Part shown: piece after piece, positions 1 through 6,569 of the stretch | Position numbering within the stretch: position 1 is the stretch's first letter | How the letters are laid out: every line of letters begins with the position of its first letter | Source of the DNA: Woeseiaceae bacterium | GTDB taxonomy: Bacteria > Pseudomonadota > Gammaproteobacteria > Steroidobacterales > Woeseiaceae | Length of the DNA stretch: 6,640 nt | Reading direction: 5' to 3' | Assembly: GCA_013138675.1 (NCBI GenBank) | Contig: WTCH01000030.1 | Location: 1-6,640, forward strand | Position numbers and translations under genes: made by a program | Notes under the pieces: generated by a model | The model's input: only the letters and a program-made list of their open reading frames with translations | The model's database searches: none | Told to the model about the DNA's origin: nothing

Positions 1-1247
1 TGGAATCGTATGAGCATGCCGTCCACGATCACGATCGCATTATCGACCAACATGCCGAGCGCGATGATGAGAGCCCCGAGCGATATTCGCTCGAGATTGA
101 CTTCGGCCATGCTCATGAAGATGAAACTGCCGCAAATCGTCACGAAAAGAATGAATCCGATGAGCAGGCCGCTGCGCAGACCCATGAAGAACAGAAGCAC
201 GACGACCACGATAGCGATAGCCTGCAGCAGGCTGATAACAAAACTGGAAATCGCCGTCTGCACGGCGTCCGACTGCATTGCAATGATGCCGAATTCCATG
301 CCGAGCGGGATTTCGGGAGCCAGTTCCGCCAGGCGCTGCTTCAGCTTGACGCCCATCGCGACAACGTTGCCGCCGGCTATTGTCGATATGCCGATGCCGA
401 TCGCTGGCTCGCCGTCGAAACGCAGCAGGTCACTCGGTGGCTCGAGGTAGCCGCGCTCGAAGGTGGCGACATCGCGGAGATAGATCTGCGCATTGCTGCT
501 CGATCCGGAAATCAGGATGTTGCCGAGGTCTTCCTCCGATTCGATCATTGCGCTGGGTTCGATCGTGATGAATTCCGGCCCGACGTTGACGCCGCCCGAA
601 TGGGTCACCAGGTTTTGCCGCTGCAGTTCCTGCGCGATGGCCGCCGCCGGAATCCCGAGCTGCGCCATGCGATCGCGGTCGAGCTCAACGTAGATGACCT
701 CGGGCCGGTTGCCGATGATGTCGATCTTGGCGACGTCCTGCACGAGCAGCAGTTCCCGCCGCAGCATTTTCGCAACTTCCCATAGCTCATCAAATTCGTA
801 CTCGTCCCCGTAAACGGCAAAGAATATGCCGTACACGTCGCCGAAATCGTCGTTAACGATGGAGGTCCCGGCGCCCGGTGGTAACCGTCCTTGCGCGTCA
901 CCGACTTTGCGCCGCAGTTCATCCCAGACCTGGGGCAGGGAGGTCTTGTCGTATTTATCCTTCATCGTCGCCGTCACGATCGACAACCCCCGATAGGACA
1001 CGGAAGTGACTTCGTCGAGTTGCGCCATTTGTTGCACCGCGATCTCGATTTCGTCCGTGACTTCTTCTTCGACTTCCTCAGCCGTAGCGCCCGGATATTG
1101 CGTGATTACCAGCGCGTCCTTGATCGTGAACTCGGGATCTTCGAGCCGCCCCATGTCCTGGTAGGCGCCCAGGCCTGCAACGATCAATACGACGGTCAGG
1201 GTGAGCGTTGTCGTCCGGTTGTCAAGACAGAATTCGGTAAGTTTCAT
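1..1247 (-). CDS. RND efflux permease, N-terminal part (AcrB/HAE-1 type), cut by window edge
   Basis: Inner-membrane permease of a proton-driven tripartite efflux pump, taking substrates from the periplasm or membrane and passing them out with an adaptor and an outer-membrane channel. Only the first 415 residues are present and the reading frame stays open to base 1. I see a short cytoplasmic N-terminus, TM1 at about 10-29, a periplasmic porter region containing GRLEDPEF and QYPGATAEEVEEEV (typical of HAE-1 family members), then hydrophobic TM2-TM4 from about residue 335. TM4 carries GMLVDNAIVIVDG (398-410). D402 aligns with AcrB D407 of the proton relay, while the D408 position is N403. The ATG at 1247 follows an AGGAG overlapping the stop codon of the adaptor gene, with a 6-base spacer, so the two genes are translated from one message. 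Substrate cannot be inferred. A TriC-like subfamily is my recollection from the LEDP...YPGA signature and is not proven. Confidence 0.95.
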   Translation of the reverse strand, partial: MKLTEFCLDNRTTTLTLTVVLIVAGLGAYQDMGRLEDPEFTIKDALVITQYPGATAEEVEEEVTDEIEIAVQQMAQLDEVTSVSYRGLSIVTATMKDKYDKTSLPQVWDELRRKVGDAQGRLPPGAGTSIVNDDFGDVYGIFFAVYGDEYEFDELWEVAKMLRRELLLVQDVAKIDIIGNRPEVIYVELDRDRMAQLGIPAAAIAQELQRQNLVTHSGGVNVGPEFITIEPSAMIESEEDLGNILISGSSSNAQIYLRDVATFERGYLEPPSDLLRFDGEPAIGIGISTIAGGNVVAMGVKLKQRLAELAPEIPLGMEFGIIAMQSDAVQTAISSFVISLLQAIAIVVVVLLFFMGLRSGLLIGFILFVTICGSFIFMSMAEVNLERISLGALIIALGMLVDNAIVIVDGMLIRF

Positions 1248-1253
1248 GGCGAG

Positions 1254-1258
1254 CTCCT
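1254..1258 (-). promoter_or_regulatory. Ribosome binding site of RND permease overlapping adaptor stop
   Basis: On the minus strand the adaptor ends TAG and continues GAG, so the stop codon supplies the first bases of an AGGAG Shine-Dalgarno. It is 6 bases before the permease ATG. This supports the ATG at 1247 as the true start and suggests that translation of the two pump subunits is coupled. Confidence 0.8.
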
Positions 1259-2342
1259 AGTCAGTGAGCTCGCTGATTTTCATTCCATCTGCGAGGTGCT
1301 GGACACCCGACACAGCAATACGATCGCCTGTCGCGAGACCCTCCAGGATGGCGATTTCCGACCCTGACAATTGACCTGGCGTAACAGCGGAGAGGCTGAC
1401 GGTCATGGTCGCGGTGTCGACCTTCCACACGTAACTTCCGCCGTCATCGCCACCGACGATTGCATTGGCTGGAATTTGCAGCGTACTGCCGATCCCCTCG
1501 ATGTCTGACGGGATGTTAATGGTGACGGTTGCCGACATGCCCGGCAAAATGATGACGTCATCAGGCGGCGCGAAGCGGGCGCGGGCTGCAAACGTGCGGG
1601 TCACGGGATCTGCAGAGGCGGCGACCTCGGATATCACGGCAGGAAACGATCGATCGCCGAGTGTCGAAAAGCTGACGTGCGGTTGTGCGCGGCCGGTCTG
1701 TTGTGCGAGCGTGAGACCAGGCTTGGCTCGCACCCAGTCCTGTTCTGGCACGTTGACCACGACCTCGAGTTCGGACAGATCCTGGAGCAACAGGATTTCC
1801 TGCTTAGCTTGCACGTTGGCAAAGTTATCGACGTGAGTGCGGCCGATGCGTCCTGTAAAGGGAGCCGTCAAGGTGGCGTCGCTGACTGCTTTGCGGGCCG
1901 AAACGAGATTTGCCTGGTCCACCTCATACTGGCGTCGCCGCACATTGAGGTCCTGAGCAGAGATTGCGCCGCGTTCGAAGACTTCGGAAAACCGGTCGAA
2001 CGTTTCTTTGGAACTGCGGGCTTTTGATTCGGCGGCATTGAGTGCTGCCTGAAAGTCGGCTGGGTCGAGTCGGGCAAGTACCTGCCCTTCAGTGACCTCA
2101 ATGCCTTCTCGTGCAGGCATTTCGATAATTCGGCCCGACACTTCGAAGGCGAGATTGACGTTCTGCAGGCCCTGTACCTCACCCGGGTAACTCAGGGAAT
2201 TACCGCCTTGCAAACCGGATATTGTGATCATTCGAACCGGGCGGATGATCTCAGGCGTCTCAACAGGGGCTTGTTCACAAGCCGCGAACAGCGTGGCACC
2301 AAGGCATAGGGCAGACGTAGTAACGAGTTTGGAGTGTCTCAT
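1257..2342 (-). CDS. RND efflux periplasmic adaptor (membrane fusion protein), lipoprotein
   Basis: Adaptor subunit (HlyD/AcrA family) that bridges the inner-membrane RND permease and an outer-membrane channel. The 361-residue length is normal for the family. The N-terminus is a lipoprotein signal peptide with a hydrophobic stretch and lipobox-like FAAC, giving lipidated Cys22 (F at -3 is less common than L). Domains in order: lipoyl half-motif at about 63-93 (VNLAFEVSGRI, then EGQVLARLDPADF), alpha-helical hairpin at about 95-155, second lipoyl half at 156-188 (TLTAPFTGRIG), beta-barrel at about 190-285 (ending LPGMSATVTI), and membrane-proximal domain at about 286-355. The hairpin is short, as in AcrA-like adaptors. 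The start is ATG with AGGA (2352-2349 on the minus strand) 6 bases upstream. The gene sits 9 bases before the permease gene, so the pair is an operon. A candidate promoter lies just upstream. No regulator gene is visible. Confidence 0.96.
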   Translation of the reverse strand: MRHSKLVTTSALCLGATLFAACEQAPVETPEIIRPVRMITISGLQGGNSLSYPGEVQGLQNVNLAFEVSGRIIEMPAREGIEVTEGQVLARLDPADFQAALNAAESKARSSKETFDRFSEVFERGAISAQDLNVRRRQYEVDQANLVSARKAVSDATLTAPFTGRIGRTHVDNFANVQAKQEILLLQDLSELEVVVNVPEQDWVRAKPGLTLAQQTGRAQPHVSFSTLGDRSFPAVISEVAASADPVTRTFAARARFAPPDDVIILPGMSATVTINIPSDIEGIGSTLQIPANAIVGGDDGGSYVWKVDTATMTVSLSAVTPGQLSGSEIAILEGLATGDRIAVSGVQHLADGMKISELTD

Positions 2343-2383
2343 CGGGAATCCTGAGTTCGAGTTATTTTGGCGGATAGCTAACC

Positions 2384-2412
2384 ATTTTGGACCTACAATC
2401 GTTTTCGATCAA
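2384..2412 (-). promoter_or_regulatory. Candidate sigma70-type promoter for the efflux operon
   Basis: Reading the minus strand, TTGATC (2412-2407, 4 of 6 to the -35 consensus) is followed after exactly 17 bases by CAAAAT (2389-2384, 4 of 6 to the -10 consensus). This would start transcription about 35 bases before the adaptor ATG. The spacer begins with GAAAACGAT, so that ATCG-AAAA-CGAT forms a small inverted repeat overlapping the -35. Both hexamers are imperfect, so this is a prediction only. If real, the pump operon can be expressed separately from the channel gene upstream. Confidence 0.35.
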
Positions 2413-2423
2413 TGTTCTTCTGG

Positions 2424-3077
2424 TCAGGAGCGCGAGCGCTCGGCAATATAGGCGCTCACGAGGCCGGCAACGAGGATCGCTATGTAGAACTGACCGAAGA
2501 TGGCCTGCATGTAGGCGAACGTACGCGCCGACGCCGATAGTGGGGACAGGTCGCCGTAACCCAGCGTCGTCATCGTGACGAAGCTGAAGTACAACCATTC
2601 ACTGCTCCACCCTTGACTGAGCGCCTTTGAGAAGCCAGTAAACGACCCCGGCGCGAGCATTTCGATGACCGCATAAGCAACGGCCCAGAGCACGCCCAGA
2701 AGTAAATAAAGGCTGACAGCGCCTATAACCCGGTTGGCACTGATCTCGTTGCCGATGAGCACTTGTGATCCTGTGCACCAGACCGCGAGCAGCAAAAACC
2801 CAAACGCTGCCACAAATGACGCCAGGACGTAGCTATGATCGGGCAACTGGGCGGACAGAATGCTAAGCGCAATGCCGACAATCGCGAGCCCCATTCCGAT
2901 GTGAAAGAGTTTGCCAAACCCTCTCAGGCTCCAAACACCAAAGGCCAACAGCCATGAGAACATCAGAACCCGCATGATGCGCCCGGAAAAAATCCCGAGG
3001 TCCTCTGCGATCGGTACGACAACCAGGAAGACCAGCAAGGCGGAGAGGAGCCAGGTGAAGTTTTTCTGTTGCTGCAT
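2424..3077 (-). CDS. Six-helix potassium channel-like protein (Ion_trans_2 pore)
   Basis: Inner-membrane ion channel subunit, most likely K+ selective. The 217-residue protein has hydrophobic segments at about 8-24, 34-51, 57-76, 83-106, 116-140 and 186-211. A re-entrant pore loop between the last two carries TMTTLGYGD, with the selectivity filter T171-L172-G173-Y174-G175-D176, the canonical K+ channel signature. The fourth segment lacks the regular Arg/Lys spacing of a voltage sensor, and the protein ends (IAERSRS) right after the last helix, so there is no RCK, cyclic-nucleotide or other regulatory domain. K+ channels act as tetramers, so presumably four copies assemble. The ATG start at 3077 has no clear Shine-Dalgarno in the preceding CCGAAACCCCGT. 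The gene is 81 bases upstream of the efflux adaptor on the same strand and divergent from the barrel gene. What gates it cannot be read from the sequence. Confidence 0.9.
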   Translation of the reverse strand: MQQQKNFTWLLSALLVFLVVVPIAEDLGIFSGRIMRVLMFSWLLAFGVWSLRGFGKLFHIGMGLAIVGIALSILSAQLPDHSYVLASFVAAFGFLLLAVWCTGSQVLIGNEISANRVIGAVSLYLLLGVLWAVAYAVIEMLAPGSFTGFSKALSQGWSSEWLYFSFVTMTTLGYGDLSPLSASARTFAYMQAIFGQFYIAILVAGLVSAYIAERSRS

Positions 3078-3165
3078 ACGGGGTTTCGGCGGCTGTTTAG
3101 GCGACCATCAACATAGCATACGCATAGCCGGATGCAGAGGGCGGTCGGTCTGCTAACATTGCATC
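3078..3165. promoter_or_regulatory. Divergent intergenic region between channel and barrel genes
   Basis: These 88 bases must hold the start signals of two divergent genes, unless a more distant promoter serves them. On the plus strand TGCTAACAT (3151-3159) resembles an extended -10 (TGn plus TAACAT, 4 of 6), placed so that transcription would begin at or within a base or two of the GTG start of the barrel gene. I find no good -35 in front of it. On the minus strand TATGCG, TATGCT and TATGTT overlap as -10-like words, again without a good -35. No strong operator palindrome is seen. Confidence 0.3.
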
Positions 3166-4710
3166 GTGAAAAGGCTCAGCTGCATCGTCGCTCTTGTATT
3201 GCTTGGCGTTGCGGATAACGCCTTGGCAGGCCGTTGGCTCGACTTCCTGCGCAGCTACGACATGAACGACTACGCATTGGGCGTCGCCGTGTCGACACGC
3301 CAGAACTCCTTTATTGGTAGCGAAAATAGCACGTTCGCCTATCCGTACCTCACGTCGTTTACGCATTCATCAATGACCGATGGTTGGTTTCTTATTCGCG
3401 ATGGCGGTTATGGTGTGCGTTGGGTGACCGACAATGACTGGGAACTCGGCGCTATTGCCCGCGTAAGGACGCGAGGTCTCGGTAACAGGCAGGCTGACGA
3501 ACTGGTTGGCGTCGCAGATCGCAAGTGGGCCATCGAACTCGGGCCTACCGTCGGGTACCGTGGCTGGCCGATACACATCAACTGGACGCACTGGGCCGAG
3601 GTGACGGATCGGCACGGGGGCTTCACGAGCACCGTCGCGTTCTCATACCCGATCAAATTTGGGCGCGGCTTTGTCGTGCCTCGTATTGATGCGATTTACG
3701 AGAGCAGCGAGAGTACCAACTACTATTTTTCTGTTTCGGATGCCGAAGCCACGCCGACCCGGCCTGCATACTCGCCGGGATCAACATGGAATTCGTCTGC
3801 CCGGGTTCGGGTTGGCTATGAGTTGACGCCGAAATGGCTATTGAGCGCCACGCTTGGCGTAAAGAAATACGGCTCTGAGATTACAGATAGCCCGATTGTT
3901 GGTCGAGATCATATCTGGTTTGGCAATGTAGGTCTTGCGTACAACGCGAACGTATTCAATCCGGCCGCGCACAGAGACTATTCCCGCCGGCCGCCAAGAG
4001 TCGAAATTCGTCTGGGCACTTTTCAAAGCAGGATCGATACCAGGCTGTCGCGTGATACAGCGGATGGGGTACCGGGATTTGAAATTGATCTCGAGGACGT
4101 GCTCGGCACGCCAGACGAGCAATCGGTTACACAGGCTGACCTGATTTGGAGAATAGGCCAACACCATAGCCTGGAGCTCGGGTATTTCGATTTGGCACGC
4201 CACGGAAGGGTGACGTTGGAAGAGGGCCTGGAATTTGGTGATGTCCTGTTTCCGGCGGGCACGGAAATCGAAAGCCGCACCGATTACAGTTCTCTGCGAC
4301 TCGGCTATACATTCTTCCTGATGCGCGATGCACAAAAAGAACTGGGTGTCATGGCTGGCGTCCACATGAGCGAGTTCTCGACAGATATCGTTGCAGACGG
4401 GACCGGACAACTGGAACGATCACGATCCAGTACGCCGCTACCCGTGATCGGTCTGCAAGGCGCCGTATTTCTTGGCGAGAAGACAACGCTCAGCGCACGC
4501 ATCCACCTTTTCCGGACTGATTTCGATCAGCACGAGGGCTCGCTGAATTTTGCAGCGCTGGATCTGGAGAGACGTTTTGGTGACAACTTCAGCGTTGGGC
4601 TTGGCTACAACTTTTACGGCTTGAAACTCACTTCAAGTGATGACGGACTCAACGGCAATCTCGAGATTCGCCACCACGGACCCGTGTTGTTCATGTCGCT
4701 CGGATTCTGA
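3166..4710 (+). CDS. MipA/OmpV-family outer-membrane protein with an extra C-terminal barrel-like domain
   Basis: Secreted outer-membrane protein of 514 residues, about twice the usual length (roughly 250) of MipA/OmpV proteins. A signal peptide (MKRLSC, hydrophobic core, cleavage after ALA at about residue 21) is followed by a MipA/OmpV-like region at about 36-262. It shows YALGVAVSTRQNSFIG, TFAYPYL, ELGPTVGYRG, and WLLSATLG followed by SPIVGRDH. A short polar linker (263-277, NPAAHRDYSRRPPR) leads to a second region at 278-514 with alternating hydrophobic/polar strands: RVEIRLGTF, SLELGYFDLAR, SLRLGYTFF, FSVGLGYNFYG. It ends in LFMSLGF, a terminal aromatic as expected for barrel insertion by BAM. 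The start is GTG; an in-frame TAA lies 4 codons upstream at 3154, so no earlier start exists. No Shine-Dalgarno is visible. MipA binds MltA in E. coli, but that role is not evident here, and function is unknown. The gene converges on the TAXI gene with 6 bases between stops. Confidence 0.85.
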   Translation: MKRLSCIVALVLLGVADNALAGRWLDFLRSYDMNDYALGVAVSTRQNSFIGSENSTFAYPYLTSFTHSSMTDGWFLIRDGGYGVRWVTDNDWELGAIARVRTRGLGNRQADELVGVADRKWAIELGPTVGYRGWPIHINWTHWAEVTDRHGGFTSTVAFSYPIKFGRGFVVPRIDAIYESSESTNYYFSVSDAEATPTRPAYSPGSTWNSSARVRVGYELTPKWLLSATLGVKKYGSEITDSPIVGRDHIWFGNVGLAYNANVFNPAAHRDYSRRPPRVEIRLGTFQSRIDTRLSRDTADGVPGFEIDLEDVLGTPDEQSVTQADLIWRIGQHHSLELGYFDLARHGRVTLEEGLEFGDVLFPAGTEIESRTDYSSLRLGYTFFLMRDAQKELGVMAGVHMSEFSTDIVADGTGQLERSRSSTPLPVIGLQGAVFLGEKTTLSARIHLFRTDFDQHEGSLNFAALDLERRFGDNFSVGLGYNFYGLKLTSSDDGLNGNLEIRHHGPVLFMSLGF

Positions 4711-4716
4711 GTCGGT

Positions 4717-5946
4717 CTAATCCGACGCCGGTGCAAGCCCGCCAAGTTGTCGCAACACATCGTTTGACAGCGTAATGAATATCCGAAAACTCTCGTCGGC
4801 GCCGAGTTTTTCGTCGACCAATTGATCAAAAGCTCTATTTTGCAAGTCACGAATTTTTACTATCGCCTGCTCACGCTCGGATGAGCTTGCTTGGTCATCG
4901 ACCGAATCACGTATTTCTATAGCGGCCGCATAGTATCGATCAATGCGGTTCTTGCGCCGTATGCGCAATATCCGAACACCGGCCAGGGCCGCGGTGAACA
5001 TGGCGATCATCAGAGTAACCGCGACTTCTGCGACACCGGAGTAGCGTTCATAGATAGTTGGTTCGGACCGCTGCAAGTAGTCCAGCGTTCCCGGGTGCAA
5101 AACGAAGCGCGATCGACTGACGTCAAAATCTTCTGAAAGCTGCTGAAACAGGCCGGGGCGTTTCGCGGCCAGGGCCGGCCGAAGCCGGAGGATATCGCTG
5201 ATCAAGTCGTAGACTACCGCGCTGTCGAGGTCGCTTCTTGTAACAAGAATCTTGTCCACTGCGATCGTAACGATCGGTTCTGGCGTAGAGTCACCGTAGG
5301 TACCGACAGGGATCACGAAAGGCCGGAAGTGCGGGTTCAACAGCACCGCAGCATCGACCGTGCCGCCGTTTCCGATTTCTTGCGGTGTTCCCATTGAGAT
5401 CAATCTCAATTCCGGGAACTCGGCGATTCGCTCTGGCGCGATAGGTGCAAATACCACGACCATATCCGCGATCTCAGAGGGATCTGAAACATAGCGGTAG
5501 TCGTCGTCGGCGAGGCCAATATTATCCGCAATTCGTTCAAAGATTGAACGCGAAGCCGATCCTTTGGCTCCCGCGAAGACTGCTGCGTCACTTAGATCCC
5601 CACGGGCAGTTGGTTCCGCAAATCCATCGCGACGCGCGATATGAAGCACCGTTGGATAGAGCGGCATGACAGTCGCGATATCTCGACGAAACTCCTGGCT
5701 GTTTGAAATGAGGGCGACATCGGCCTTACCTGCGGCAATTGCGTCGAGCGCTTCCTCACCCGACATGGTTTCCTCTGTCAGGCTAATTCGCGTCAAAACA
5801 CGTTCGTTGTCGAACAACTCAGCTAGCTCTTCGACGATATCCCGATCGATCGTACCGACCGGCGTCACGAGTCGCAGTTCGCTCGGACCCTCTTCACAGG
5901 CGGCCAGCGTGGCGAGGAGAACAAATGTAAGCAGTGCGCGTGTCAT
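4717..5946 (-). CDS. TAXI-type solute-binding lipoprotein with C-terminal membrane anchor and cytoplasmic tail
   Basis: Periplasmic binding-protein fold of the TAXI/TRAP family, 409 residues from the chosen ATG. The N-terminus is a lipoprotein signal peptide with lipobox LAAC, lipidated at Cys17. The binding region spans about 23-295: LRLVTPVG, AIAAGKADVALISN (69-82, the usual place where such proteins sense ligand-dependent conformations), VFAGAKGSASRSIFERI (123-139) and FVLHPGTLDYL (281-291), close to the HPG..Y ending common in TAXI proteins. A hydrophobic helix (305-327) followed by RIRRKNRIDRYY indicates a membrane anchor with its positive side in the cytoplasm. The final 80 residues are charged, helical and possibly coiled-coil. 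The start was chosen because an alternative TTG at 5976 would put 10 polar residues before the signal peptide. The gene follows the six-helix protein gene and no TRAP permease is present. It could be a transport receptor or a ligand sensor; the ligand is unknown. Confidence 0.8.
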   Translation of the reverse strand: MTRALLTFVLLATLAACEEGPSELRLVTPVGTIDRDIVEELAELFDNERVLTRISLTEETMSGEEALDAIAAGKADVALISNSQEFRRDIATVMPLYPTVLHIARRDGFAEPTARGDLSDAAVFAGAKGSASRSIFERIADNIGLADDDYRYVSDPSEIADMVVVFAPIAPERIAEFPELRLISMGTPQEIGNGGTVDAAVLLNPHFRPFVIPVGTYGDSTPEPIVTIAVDKILVTRSDLDSAVVYDLISDILRLRPALAAKRPGLFQQLSEDFDVSRSRFVLHPGTLDYLQRSEPTIYERYSGVAEVAVTLMIAMFTAALAGVRILRIRRKNRIDRYYAAAIEIRDSVDDQASSSEREQAIVKIRDLQNRAFDQLVDEKLGADESFRIFITLSNDVLRQLGGLAPASD

Positions 5947-5972
5947 TGGTTCGGCATGATACCGATTGAGGG

Positions 5973-5976
5973 TCAA
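5973..5976 (-). other. TTGA junction between membrane protein stop and a possible TTG start
   Basis: On the minus strand the TGA stop of the six-helix gene overlaps by two bases an in-frame TTG of the TAXI gene (TTGA). If TTG is used, the two genes are coupled by stop-start overlap and the lipoprotein gains 10 N-terminal residues. The ATG at 5946 is preferred because it opens directly into a standard lipoprotein signal peptide. Confidence 0.4.
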
Positions 5977-6557
5977 GCTTGCACAGCCCCGCCCAGTTGC
6001 ATCGCATAGCTGCCAATGAAGATCATGAGCAAGAGCCAGTTAGAAGCGGCGAGGATTCCCTGGATTTTCGGGTGTGCGATTTGTCTCTGTATTAGCGCAA
6101 TGATCAAAAACAGGCTAAGTACAGGCAGCGTTGGTGCGAATTCACCGCGAAGAACAAGACCCAGGAAAATTGCCCAGAGCCAGAGTAGTGCCAACACGCT
6201 TGAATATGTGACCCTCACTGAGAAGTAGTGTTTTCGCATGTTCGATTCGGCAGCAATGTCAGGCGTCAGCACGCTGGTGCCCAAGAAGAGCAGAACGGGG
6301 CCCGCAAGCACGTAGACGTACATGAGGAAGTTTATCTCTGCCGCGCTGCGCACCCCCCACAATGACCACCATAGCAAGATGTGCATCAGAAACTGGAAGC
6401 CGGCGAACAAGGTCAGGACCCAGTAGTGCTGGAGATTCAGGGAGGCTTTGCGCCTCAGGTACTCTGAGAGCCCGGTGAGCCAGCGAACGATACCGAGGCC
6501 GTTGACCACGGCGGCCAATGTGATGATAAATGCGAAAGATGCGAATTCAATCGGCAT
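5973..6557 (-). CDS. Six-helix membrane protein of unknown function
   Basis: I do not recognise this protein. From the ATG at 6557 it is 194 residues, very hydrophobic, with likely transmembrane segments at about 7-27, 46-66, 75-97, 116-136, 142-158 and 166-186. Short loops hold basic patches (LRRKAS, NMRKHY, QRQIAHPK). By the positive-inside rule these patches suggest both termini may be periplasmic, but this is only a rough reading. No catalytic or metal-binding motif is obvious. It is not a match to what I know of TRAP DctQ subunits (four helices) or the much larger DctM/TAXI permeases. The reading frame also extends to a TTG at 6569, but the ATG (MPIEFASF) gives a normal start; neither has a clear Shine-Dalgarno (GGTTGG is the nearest purine-rich word). 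Its stop lies 26 bases before the TAXI lipoprotein ATG, so the two are an operon and may work together. Confidence 0.75.
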   Translation of the reverse strand: MPIEFASFAFIITLAAVVNGLGIVRWLTGLSEYLRRKASLNLQHYWVLTLFAGFQFLMHILLWWSLWGVRSAAEINFLMYVYVLAGPVLLFLGTSVLTPDIAAESNMRKHYFSVRVTYSSVLALLWLWAIFLGLVLRGEFAPTLPVLSLFLIIALIQRQIAHPKIQGILAASNWLLLMIFIGSYAMQLGGAVQA

Positions 6558-6569
6558 GATAGCAACCAA

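Noticed and set aside
10..450. A 146-codon plus-strand frame opposite the permease
   Set aside because: The minus strand encodes the RND TM4 motif and porter region in the same bases; the plus-strand product is Met/Ser/Arg-rich and without features.
891..1367. A 158-codon plus-strand frame across the adaptor-permease junction
   Set aside because: It runs antisense through two clearly recognisable efflux genes and its translation looks like a shadow (Arg/Asp/Phe-rich, no domain).
2428..2441. Perfect inverted repeat GAGCGC-GA-GCGCTC at the end of the channel gene, considered as a terminator
   Set aside because: It lies inside the coding sequence (Arg/Ser codons), has a 2-base loop and no T-tract follows on the minus strand.
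3838..4410. A 190-codon open frame on the minus strand inside the barrel gene
   Set aside because: It is antisense to a gene with clear signal peptide, barrel strands and terminal aromatic residue; its translation has no recognisable domain and it has no start signals.
4711..4716. Bidirectional terminator between the convergent barrel and TAXI genes
   Set aside because: Only 6 bases separate the stops, and I found no GC-rich hairpin with a T-tract around them.
5973..6557. The six-helix protein as a TRAP small permease subunit (DctQ)
   Set aside because: It has six rather than four predicted helices and no signature I recognise, so the assignment would rest only on its neighbour.
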